Notes under the pieces: model-generated
The model's database searches: none
Told to the model about the DNA's origin: nothing
What the model saw: only the letters and a program-made list of their open reading frames with translations
In this document: one piece after another, positions 12,070-23,800 of the stretch
Layout of the letters: every line of letters starts with the position of its first letter
Numbering within the stretch: the stretch's first letter is position 1
Origin: Volvox africanus
Lineage: Eukaryota; Chlorophyta; Chlorophyceae; Chlamydomonadales; Volvocaceae
Direction of reading: 5' to 3'
Assembly (NCBI GenBank): GCA_030268105.1
Contig: BSDZ01000031.1
Coordinates: 558,001 to 622,000 of the forward strand
DNA length: 64,000 nucleotides
Program-made: the position numbers and the translations under genes

Positions 12070-15000
12070 TTACATGCCGTACAAAGTGAACCGCAGTCCT
12101 GCCAGCTCCTGCCGTACCGCGACGAAGGGCGGCCTCTGAGCGGGCGGCAGCTCCGTGCACCGCTCTGCCAACTTCCGCAGGGTAGCCACAACCCGCAAGG
12201 CTGTGGCAGTGGCGCCGCCGCCGGCAGTGAAGTCCTCTACGTCTGCCTCAACGGCACAACGTGCAGCGACATCGCGCAACAGAAGGCCGTAGGCACGAAC
12301 CTCCATAGCCTGCCAGAAGGGCTGCGTACGAGGGTCGTAGCTGAAGGAGGCGCCTGCAGCGTGATGCACGTGTCATTGGGACGGAGTAAATGCAAAACCC
12401 TCTTCTGTGTATGTATGCGTGCCGGTGGTTAATATGCAATACGGTTGTGGGCACTTCAGAAGCGACGCGTAGAACGCACGCTTGCATGGGGAAAGGGAAC
12501 CAATGGGAGGTTGATTTTCCGGGCAACAACGCATCCACAGGGGTCCAGCCCCGAAAGCAGCTACGAAGAACACCAGTAATTGCGCAAGCAGCAAATCCAG
12601 GGATATGCGACGTGGCAGCAATAGCAACAGCCGCAAGAAGCCAGGACGTTCTAATGTGTTGAGTTGGCCGTTAAAAGCATTTATGTTTGGCTTATATCTT
12701 TTGGCTCCATCGTAATCTTCAACTATAGCGCACAATGACCTTCAGACCTAACACAGCGCACACAACGCACCAAAGTCGCATAACGTCACGTTCTCGTCCT
12801 CATCCATCAGTACGTTGTGCGCGTATACGTCGCCGTGGCAGACGCCCGCCGCGTGGATGTAAGCCAGCGCGTCCGCCACGGCTACCGCCAGCAGCAGCGC
12901 GCGGCGGGGCGCAAACCGCACGTCGTCACCCCATTTGCAGCGAAGCAGGTTCTTGCTCGTGGGCTTGTGGGCCAGGGGGTTCCCTTCGTCGCGTCATGGA
13001 ATGCCGATGGCGGTAGCAACGGCATTTGGACCGGGGCGGGACGCGAGAGTAAGATGAAATTTCAACATGAGAAGAAGGGATGGGTGAGTAATAGGAGTCC
13101 GAAGCAAAAAATTGATAAAGCTAAAACCGTGGGAGCGGGGTTTTGGCAACGGAGCTTTGAGCATGGGCCGAGGAACGGTTCCTTTGAGCATGGGCCGGGC
13201 AAACAGTGGCTTCAGGCGGCGGCAGTGTCCGTAACGGTGCGCAAACAGGACATAGATATTAGCAACAATAACAGCATGAAACGCTGCAACTCCTCGGTAC
13301 GAAACGGTGGCCACGAACAGCAGGGCTTGATGACGTGGGTCCGAATTTGGGCCAGAAACCGACCTTATGCCCAGATTGGTTTCATCGCCGCGAGCCAAAG
13401 AAGGAACCAATAACTTGGTGGTGATTGAATCCCTTACTAGCCCTGCCCGGCGCGTCCCGAAGGTTCCAATGAGTCACACATGGTAAATTACAAGCTGGTG
13501 TGACAGTGTCCCTGCAGCCATATCGCCCCATCCAGTCCCTGGTCCGTGCTGTTTTCCCTATCCCCGCTCCCTTACCCGAAGCCAGGCGGAGAACAAGTCC
13601 CGGCGGGTGCTTCACCTTCGCTAGAACCTGGGGAGTGGCGAGGATAGCAGAGTGAAAGTGTGGCATGGCTAGGTGGAGGCGTGGCAAAGAGGGGAGGATG
13701 GGCAAGAGGGGGAGACGAAGACACGAGGGCGAGAAAAGAAGTGTGGCCGCAAAATCATGTCAGAGCGCTTTGATACATGGTAGGCATGACAATACTGATA
13801 TCGCGTAAAATACTTGCAGGAGCAGGACTATGGGCAGTGTGAGCAGCAACATCTTAATGCATTCTTTTTCTTGCCTCCACCAACCGAGAAAAGCACACTT
13901 AAGACTCCCCCGCCCTTCCCCGAGTGAGAGAGAAACACACGCATACACACACACACCTGGGTCAGGTGCGGGTGCTGCAGTGCAATTGCCAGTGCGACCT
14001 CGTCCTCCGCGCGTCCATCGGGTGACACGTCCCCCTTGAAGAATTTGACCGCCACCAGGTCACCACGCCATACGGCTGCATGGAGGACGGCATAAGGTAA
14101 TCCTCAGATCCCTGGCACAGGAGATACCAGAAATCGAATACCGTTCTAAGCGCCATCGGCCGCATATACTCATGTGGCCCCGTAGCTATGCCTAAAGTTA
14201 AACGCATAGAACCCTGGCCCACACGACCCCCACACCAACAAAAAGATATGTACACACAGTCACGCAAAATAGACAGTCGCACACACGCAATATCACTTGC
14301 TTTGCGCCTTTCTCGTGTAATGCCAGTCCTCAGACACGTTCCGTGCCATATGCACTCCCAGCGCACCCTACTTACCTCGGAACACCTCCCCTGACGCCCC
14401 ATCCGCGAGCTTCATGCCCAGGTCCAGGTCGTCCACCTGTGCCAGCAGGTGCAGGTGCATTGCAGTAAATCCCCAGAGGAGCCATCACAGGCTGCGGCCT
14501 CAGTTGAGAGGACTCCACAGTGATCCACACGCGGCGTGGCATACCAGTGCCGCCGTTGCTGCAGCTGCGTGGCAGCCAGCTCTCGTATGCTTCTAGGCAA
14601 CCACTGTCACCCACTTGCATATCACCAAAAGAAGGGGACGGCTTTTCCAGTGCGAAAGTTCCAATTGCGGAATAGAGGCATAGTGTGCTTGGCTCATGTC
14701 TGTGTCTTGCCTATGTCTGTGTGAATACCCGGGCTCCGGGCCGCCCTATAATTGGTGCAACGAAAAGTTGTTGCAACTCCTAATGAGTAGCAATCCCTAC
14801 GTTCAGCGATATTTTTGGTATACAAGTGAACCTTACCTCAACCTCGGGCAGGCCCGGCGCCGGTACGGGTGGGTCGGGACACACCGGATTGCCTGCCATG
14901 CTGAACCAAGCCAGGTGCGGCATGGCCCCATCCTCCAGCAACCCCAGCGGCAGGGTACGGATGCCGCACACCGCCACTCGCAGCAGTTCCAGTTTGGGGA

Positions 15001-17523
15001 GGTGCAGCAGGCAGGCCGGAAGCGCAGTGAAGGCGTTGAAGGACGCCTGTATCTTGACCAGGGATGTGCAGCGGGACATGCCTGTGGCGACGAGGTTGGG
15101 GACGGCAAAAGGACCGGCATCTTTAAAATCTACCCGCCTATCGCAGGTCAGAAGCTTGCTTCCCGAAGTTCCGACGGTGCCAAGCAACTGAAGGGGTAAT
15201 GGTGAAAAATAATAATATGTACGCATTCTATATGCATTATGTATGTTAACAATTTTGGTATTAAGTTTTCCTAAAAAGGAGAGAGTTAGTGCCAAAACGG
15301 CGACCAGACCAGATGGCGCCCAAGAACCGTGCCGGAGGAAGCTAGTCATAGATACCCTCGGCCTTTCAAAGAACCATTCCCCCAGACAGCAAGTCCTGGA
15401 CTTCTCGCTTCCCTAGTCACTCACCCTCTGGTAGACCGGTGAGGCGGTTGTTGGTGATGAAAAGCTCCACCAGGCTGGTGAGCTTGGACACGCTGGAGGG
15501 CAGCTCCGTTAACTGGGTTTGGACGAAAAAGCGAAAGAAAAGCAAATGATTGTTGGAGCCCTCCATGGCCCCACCCCATGGCCCCCAAGTGCAATCTCAA
15601 CCCACAGCGACGGAGCGTTCGGTTTCCAGGAGCCAGCTCTCAGGCAATTCACAGTTTCCTGGTAAGGGAGCAGTGTCCCAGCGGAATTTCTCTGAACGGT
15701 TCCCTTGCCTTTCCCACCCAACCACCCAGCGGTCGGGCCCCCTCATCGCACCACAGCACCTTGTTGCTCTTGAGCCCCAGCAGTCTCAGGTTATGCAGAT
15801 TGCCTATACTCTCCGGAAGGTGCTCCAGTTCATTGGCCATGAGGTTGAGGATTTGCAATGCCGTCAGCTCGCACAGCTGCACAGGCACTGTGTCCATACC
15901 GGCATACATACGGATGGAGTGGGGTTAAAGGTGGAAGTTGGAAAAAGGGGAAAAGAGGGGAAGAAGAGGAGAAGGAACGAAAGACAAGGTACCCTATCAT
16001 GAGCAACCGACGAGAGGACAAGATACCCCGCACAGGTCACCATGGACCTGCTAGATGCGCGAGTAGGCCTGGTGGAAGAAGCCTTTCCGATCTGTCCTTT
16101 CCGTGCTGTCCGTGGAGGGAAGGCAGTGTTCTTCCTTTCCTTCGAGCTTTCTCTATGATTGGGCCCCGTCAGCTCCTGGCGCTGCGGCCGGGAAATCTTA
16201 GCTATTGTCCTTACATCCCAGTCGGCACCACAACATGCATAGGTTCCTGACAACTATAGAGTGGGCTATTCAAGGGCTAATTAAGTCTGATTACGTCTAA
16301 TTAAGCCTAACTAGGTCTGACTGGTCTGTCATACCTAATTAGCCCAGCCGGTAGTTGGCAGGGTGTTGTAACATTTCGTGTGAGATGAGGGTTCAACGAC
16401 AATCTTTTTTGGATCCAATGTGAAAATGAGGCGACTAATTTAAATTGGTTTTGATTGTTCCAAGCGCCCTTCCTTGCCTTCAGTGAGCTTGTTTGTGCCC
16501 AAGTCCAGCTGAATAAGACTGCGTGAGAGGCGTCCAATCTCCATTGGAATTTGGGTCAACTTGTTACGGGATGCCAGCAGCACCTGTTTAAGTCGAAAAG
16601 TTCTTATCAGCGCGAAATGTGGTATATGACATTGTGAGTGGGATCAAGGACAGCACATGGTCGAAGCTTCCTTCAAACACCCCCTCCCTTGACACCATCT
16701 TGCTGGTTCGGCAGCATCAATGCAAGGTGCGTGGTGCTTTTCTCCAAGGAATGTCGAACATGGGAATGTTATGCCTTGCCGATTGGGGAGTCCTGGTGGA
16801 GCAAAGCACGTCTGTCTTCCAAACCAGCCAGCCCGATTTGCTGTTACGCAGACACCCAGTTGCCGCAACACGGACATTAACAACCCGTAAAATGTTGATC
16901 GCTCCGTAGTCATATGTGAGGATACTCTTGTGTAGGGAACCTTGCCGTGCTCTCGTCCACGGTCCACCTCCATGAGAACATAGGTTAAGGATTGGTTATG
17001 GTGTGCATTATACACAAATGCATGTTAGAAGGGCGGCGTGCGAACACGCGCAGTGGCGGCAACCACAAGGAGGTCCTTTGTGCCCCCTGCAGCCCCACAA
17101 ACCTTAAGGTTCTTCAAAAGGGAAATTTCTGCGGGCAGCTGAGCCAGATTGCAACCCTCAATATCGAGACAGCTGAGGTTGGCGAAGCTTGCCAGGTGCT
17201 CCAACGGCAGCGAGGTTAACCGGGTCCGCAACTGCACAGTCGAAACTTTACTCGACAGCTGCAAGTCCTTCGCTCCCTGTAAAACCAAAGATGTATCTGA
17301 CAAACGATTTTACTCCTTTCCAATTGATCCATAGTTCAAAAATACATGCCTGCTCAAGCTCTGCAACGGAATGCAACGTGACTTCCTCCATAGCAACTCC
17401 TTTCGGCGTTTGTTTCGAAGCATACTGGCGTCGTTTTCGGAGAACAATAACCGTCACCACCGTGCCGACGGCCAGGGCCGCTCCAGATAGCGCCGCTGCG
17501 ACGACGACAACACGGCGCCCCAT
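12070..17523 (-). CDS. Membrane-anchored LRR protein kinase
   Basis: Eleven exons: 17523-17350, 17276-17103, 16583-16478, 15887-15760, 15512-15425, 15120-14837, 14436-14376, 14075-13957, 13627-13576, 12983-12771, 12353-12070; all phases agree and give 560 residues. Residues about 5-28 form a hydrophobic anchor followed by RKRRQ. Residues about 75-310 are leucine-rich repeats (for example LQILNLMANELEHLPESIGN). The kinase domain spans about 319-560: ADGASGEVF loop, catalytic lysine in VAVKFF (K349), helix-C glutamate in AEDEVALA, CHGDVYAHNVLM with D446 and N451, and DFG at 464-466. HRD is HGD, and only about 20 residues separate DFG from the helix-F motif MEVRAYG, with no APE. The overall plan resembles plant and protist LRR-Raf-like kinases such as Arabidopsis At1g04210. 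The exon 3-4 intron is GC-AG (donor GAAG/GCAAGG). The first junction can also be drawn as GT-AG (17346 to 17296), inserting seven residues. Its substrate is unknown. Confidence 0.9.
16262..16345. repeat. Degenerate CTAATTAAG-type direct repeats in intron
   Basis: Variants of a roughly 12-base unit recur: CTAATTAAGTCTG, ATTACGTCTAATTAAGCC, CTAACTAGGTCTGACTGG, ACCTAATTAG. They lie in the LRR-kinase intron between exons 3 and 4. They look like a decayed minisatellite. Confidence 0.55.
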
Positions 17524-17819
17524 TATTAACACGCAAATAAGTTTTTGTATCTAGCTATAATGAAAACCTTCCTGTCCGGTTATTTGGTTTCACGCAGCTT
17601 TGGAACAGTGTACTGAGTACGGGGACAAACCACCTTTGAAAGGCCGACAGTTGGACCCAGGACTGTTCAAGTGATGTGCATAGGGGTAAAGGAAATCAGT
17701 TCAAACTTCACGTGAAATCGTATGAACTGATTTCTTGAAAGGTTGTGAACGGTTGACCTGCGCGACAATGCCACCTTGAAGTGCAATCGTGTCCCCCTTG
17801 CTTAGCCGCCCTTCGAGCT
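17524..17819. promoter_or_regulatory. Divergent promoter region, LRR kinase / SAS-4
   Basis: Only 296 bases separate the proposed start codons of the two head-to-head genes, so both 5' UTRs and promoters must fit here unless an upstream noncoding exon exists. I see AT-rich patches (TATCTAGCTATAATG near 17549) but no certain core element. Shared regulation is inference from spacing alone. Confidence 0.5.
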
Positions 17820-20800
17820 ATGGAACGCACATCCGCGGACTCTGCTCCCGATGGTAGAATGCCTCGGCCTTTCCTTCGCCGTGGCGAGGGAGTGGAAAAG
17901 CGGGTCTTCGCCTCAAAGTACAGGAAGCCCATTACATCGTTACAGACAACGACCTCAAACAGTAGCACCACCGATGGAGTCATCGATACTCGGGGAATCT
18001 CGGGAACCGCCGCTGGCCGGCGAGGCAGCCTGCAAGGACCACCACACACCCAGCTCCCAACAGAAACCTGGTCTTGGGATAACAAGACCACAGAGCTGGC
18101 ATCGGAAACACAACTTCTAAGCGTTGGTCAGGCTTCAGGTGATGCGCCTCAAAAGATTACTGTTAAAGATAACGGTATCGGCATGTCGCGACCAAACAAC
18201 CTTGTAAACCCCACAAATCCTGTCGTGATACCAGATCAGCATTTGGATTCCGGACATATAGGCAATCGCTTCCTCCGCAGCTCGCTCAAGGCTGCCTGGG
18301 CCACGCGACAAGCTGAGGAGGTAAGTTTAGCTCCAGATTTTTCAATTACCGTGCAACAGAACTAGCACCAGCTGGGGCTCCCCTCGGGATCTATAAGCCC
18401 AGATGAAAATCTTTGGGGGGAAGTTTCACCCACCTACTTAGGTCGCGCAGGTAGCGCCACAAAAGATGTACGTCAACAAATATCATCGGGATGTGGGTTT
18501 GCCGTGACCACAAGATGTCGCACCGCGCCGCGTCGTGCAGGAACTGGAGTTGGAGGAGTTCAGGGAGCTTGAAACCCAAATAAAGGCGGAAGTTGTGGGG
18601 CCTGCGCGGTCCCGTCCCGATCAGGGCACCCAGGTATACACCACCGAATCTCGAGGTTGTGAATTTTTCCCAGCTTACCTCCGTTTTCGGCTTCCGGCGC
18701 TAGAGGATTCTTCTTTCCCTTCATCCCTGCTGCCGTGTCCTCTCGGGGAGAAATGTGAAAAGGCCGCGTGAGCGGGATTCCCACATCCCCTTTTGGTTAT
18801 TCGCCGCCGAATCCCTGTTTTGGCCAAGCGTGGCAGCTCACAGTCTCCGAACACGTTGTATGAAGCCTTAACGCACAAACCCAGTCGTCGAGTGAACTGC
18901 CACTCAGCTAAGGTTAATCTCTCACCGTTGTTGTCCACTATGCCCGCCCTGTCTAATTGACTTCCTTATATTGTACTCGATGCCGCACCACACGTCAATG
19001 CCGCCGGCCAGCAGGCCCTCCCTTCCAGCAGTAGTCTCCTGCCGTCGGCGCCCCTTCGCTCCTACGCTGCTATTCACCAACATCGCCCACCCTATCCCAA
19101 CCAAGGAGCGCCGCGAGGTGTTCCAAGCCGCAGCAATGATCAGCCGGTGCGAACCCAGACAAGCTGGCCATCCCCACACCCCAGTAGCCGAAACCGATAC
19201 GACGATTTCGTGGGGGGAGAAGATGGGGACGATGACGATGATTACGGGGGCAGTTTGGGTGCTCATGGTGGCCCCGATCAGCCCGGAAGCAATGAATCCG
19301 GGGCACGGGGGCAGCAGCAGCATTCGCTCACTGCCTCTAGCAGCCGCGGCAAGGGGAATGCTGGAGGACTGGGGCCGCAGTGTGTTGATGGCACTGCCGA
19401 GGGGCCAGGAAAGGCGGGAAGAGGCCGCAGCTTCGACGATACGGAAGGTTGGGATGATACCGGCAGTTTCTCTGCTGGTGCTGGCACCGCAGGGTTAACC
19501 GTTCGTAAGGGCGCGGCTGCAGCTGTTACGGGCGTGAATGGCGGTCGTGCAGGAGGGCGCGGCGGCTCCGCATTCTTCAGCGGACGTGCCCGGTCACCGG
19601 GCGGGGCGACACAGCTGGACGATCCGTGGGCCGCGCCGGCAGGTGGTGAGGAGCATTACAGCACAGGCCAAGATGCATTGCTTGATGATTGCAGTGGTTG
19701 GAGTGCTGACCAGCAGCAGAAGGTGCAGCCGCAACCGTTGGTTCACAAGATTGCAGCCGACGAGGATCGCGGTCCCGACCAGCCGTTCGTGCGAGCGCTG
19801 TTCAGTAAGCAGCAGCGACAAACCCCGCAGCCCGGCGGCGGACGGGCTGCGGGCAAGGGAGCCGCCGCTGGCGGCGGGAAAGGCAAGGCGCAGGAGCCAG
19901 CAGGGCCCTCCCCGGCCGAGCTGGAGCGACTGCAGGTTTGTGCTGCGCTTTTTTGAGAATATGGCACATGGAATAGGAAAGATTTTGTCCTTTCTCCTGG
20001 GCTTTGGTGCAACATGGACTTCACCATCGATTCCGTTTTTGCCCTGGGTTGGGTACAGCTAATGGTTTCAATGCATAATCTCCTTACCCGCGAAGCTTGC
20101 TATCCCCGTTCTCAATGGTAACACTCAAGGCCATCTCAGGAAGGAGACCAGAAGCTCCTTGATACGGGCCTTATACCTTCCTCCTGTCAAAGGTTGTCTG
20201 CCGAAATTTCCAGGTATCCAATCCTGTGTGTCGGTAGGTCCTGGAGGAGCAGCTGGCCAATGTGGCTTCGGAGCGAGCAACGTTGGTCCGGATGCGCACG
20301 GAGCTGGAGAAGGCAGCGAACCGGTTGGAGCAGGAGCGACAGACGTGGGAGAAATCGCGGGTGAGCGGATGTTAAAAGACCACATATAGCAAGCAACCCG
20401 GATGGCCATTGAATAAGATGCAGGTTGGTCGCTTTACCGGAACGGATGCACAGGCTTCCATGCCCATCTACTGTTAATCAAAGCTGCACCCTATGCAGCT
20501 TGGAGATGAAACATATAATTGCAAGTAGCTGCCTTGGCAAGGGACAGCCTTCCCTGTTCTATTCCTGGCAATTATGTAAATTTTTGGTTCTTCACGGCTT
20601 GGAAAAAGCGTCGGGGGGACGACATTGTCAATGTTGAGACCGTCTTCAACTTTTCATAAGGATAAGTTTGATCACGGCTGCCGTCAGCCTGGACAGAAAG
20701 TCCATCCGTTACCGCCGGTCTATTGGAATGGGCCCACTATTGAACCCGGCGCCATCTGCCCCCCATGTACGGCCAACTACGGGCTTTTATGAGAGTGCGG

Positions 20801-23800
20801 TGCAACTATGGTAGGGCTCCTATGACTGGGTCCTTTCCTGCTCTGCACTGCGCAGGGGGAGGAGCAGGCTAAATGGGAGGCGCAGCGAGAGGCGGAGGAG
20901 GCCAAATTGCGCCGGGACCGCCGCGTGTTAGAGAAGCAGAGCAAGGCGCTGCTGAAGCTGCCAAACAAGAAGGAGCGAACCGCAATGGAGGGTGCGTTGG
21001 TTGCTTCGCACACTGATAGGGCAGGGCTGGGGCTAAATGAGAGTTCGGTGGTCTGGTACATGGGGGACTAGCGGAAAAGTAAACGACACGGAAAAATGAT
21101 CGGCAGAGAGTATGTTGGGAACTTTTCAAGTTACTTGTAGAAAAAGACCGTGAAGGGCGGTACACATGGACCTGGCTTCAAGGCGGTGCTTCATCCTTAC
21201 TGTGCATTTATGGTCGTTCGCTGGCCCCTTATCTCCCCTCGTCCAGCTGCGGAGGCCGCGTTGGAGGCGGAGCGCCGGGAGGGGCGCGCACGAGAGGCCC
21301 GGCACAAGCTGACGGTAGAGCGGCTACGGAGGCAACTGGTGGAACTGCAGGTAAGAGTCAAGCTGGCTGACAAACAAAGTGCGAAATTTGCTGCGCCGAG
21401 GCTGCGCTTAAATCAGCCGGGGAAACAAAAGCAATGAAGAAAAGCACCACGCTTTATAAAAATGCCAAAATATCAGCAATGCGTGATCCTTTTTTATGTA
21501 CGGCTCCTGGGCGACTTTGGAAGCTGAGATGGCGACGTGGGCTTGGTGGTGCTTCGGATTAGGGAGCCGCTGCTTCGCGATAGACGAATAGTTTTATATG
21601 CATTGTGCAGTTTTTGATACGGGACGATTAGCGGAAACTACAGGTGAGTATCCACGTTTCCGTAGGTAGTCGTACGAAATCACTCCTCTCAACCAATGTG
21701 ATCTACAAGGACAAATAAAATTTAAACAAAAATATACTTATTTACCTCGCAGAGCGTTGGACTAGAAATGGCTTGATAAACAAAACGAGACTGTGATTGC
21801 AATTCATACCTGTAAGCTAGCATTGCTTGGCGCAATCCTACATACAAAAATATCAATAATTATTCAAAATGCAAATTTTTTTCACGGACGATTGGAATGA
21901 CGGCGTCAACGAGAGCGATAGTTGCGGTTGGGCACATGTCGCGTGCTTTGCCGACAGGGATGCACGATTATGGTCCGCGTCCGCAAAAGTTTGCCCATCA
22001 TACCATGAGATATGGATTTCTGGAGGCGATGCAGGAATTTCTATGTCGCTTGCGGTAAATGGCTCGGGTTGCGTCCATGGAATTTTGGAAAAGTGCGAGG
22101 CATATGGCTTTCAGATTTTTTACTAAGATTGCATTACTCTGGGCTAGGCGGCAGCGTGTCTACCGTTAAAGGACTGCTCGTGTTTTGTCTGCCCAGTTTT
22201 AACGTGTGGGAGGCATGGGAATCCCGAATGCCTGTACTGATAGAACGAATATTATGCATATGGGCAAAAATGGCTTGGATTTCTCCTGGAAAAGCAAAGA
22301 TATGCCCCTTCAGATCATCCCGTGGGTCTTGTGTCTCCCACACTTCCATATTCCTTCGGCATCACATAAGGAATGCAGTGCGCGCAACCCTCCATGAATG
22401 GCAACCCATTCTGTGCACTTGTCGTACAGAGCAAGTGTGGCTTGCTGCTCCGCAACGCCCACTCCATATGACACTTCGTACATAGGTTGCATCAATCAGC
22501 GGCCGTACGCTTAGATGGAAAATCCATAGAAGAAACAACAAGCGTCTTGGAATCTAAACGTCAAGCCTTATGTCGCTCCTCCCATCGCAGGAACGCAACC
22601 AGGAGTTGCGAGAGGAGGTGCGCTGGCACGAGGCGCAGCAGCTGGAGCGCGGCTGGGGCGGCCCGGCAGGTGCTGCTGCCGGCCCCGGCACCAGCGCAAA
22701 AGGAGTGCTTGGGGGAGCTCCGGGATCGGGAAAACCGCGGACTGGCAAGGCGATTGCAATACAGACCGAGCCGCTGGCCTTTCTCCCGCCTCTGGAATGC
22801 GTAGGGGGCAGTTCCGGTATCCAGCCAGATACCGCGTCCAGTCGTGCAACCTCAGCTGCTCTTGGCGCGTTGCAGCGATCAGAAGGCAGTATTAGGGATG
22901 GCAGTGCGACAAGGCCAAAGCCTTCCGGCGCGTTTGTGCACGCATCGATGCGGCCTGGCGCTGGCTCTGGCGGCGCCAGCAGGTTGCGCAGCGTGCAGAC
23001 GGTCGGTAGGGCCACGGCTATCTCTGAAGCCGCGCAGTCGGCTCCGCCCACTTCTTGGCGCGCAGAGCGGGCCACGCTGCGTAAAAGCGTCGGGCATGCG
23101 CAATGGCAGGCAAGTATAAGGGGTGAAGAGGGGATGCTATACTTAGGCACTCAGCACGCGTGTGTGCGTGTGCATCGCTTTGCAAAGTTCTTGTGGTTAC
23201 AATTTTTGCAAGCATTTGACGGGGTCTGTGTCCTTCGGGTATGGCAGTTTTACGGCCACATTAACACCATATTTCAGCACCACTATCTTATCCGTATCGT
23301 GGCAGCAGGGCCAGGAGCAAGGGTACGGCATGGATGAAGGGTATGATACAGGATGTACCGAGGAGGAGGCGGAGGAGGCGGCGGAGACAGTAGGGGATGG
23401 AGCGCAAGGACCGGCTAGGGACCGGCAACAGGGGTCACCAAGGCAAAATAGGGGAGCATGCGTCCGAAATAACGCCTCACCCAGCTGGAGTAGGGGCGGC
23501 GCCAGCGCGCCAGGGCGTGGGTCGCCGTCATCTTACAGCTACGTCCAAAACGACGATGTGGAGGTACGGGTTGGGGGGCACTATGGATGGATCCACTATA
23601 GGCGTCGGCGGCATATTGCGTCTGACATGATGGGGTACACGCCTGCTGACAATGTTCGGAAGGCGGACGCAACAAGGATTAAGCGTGGCGTTGTCCCGTG
23701 AGCACGGCTGCAGTGAAGCGTTTGGCTGCCCAGCAGTGCGGCGTTATGCGACTGCTAGAGTCATCTACTTTCCCTTGCATCTCTCGTGATGCGCAAGAGC

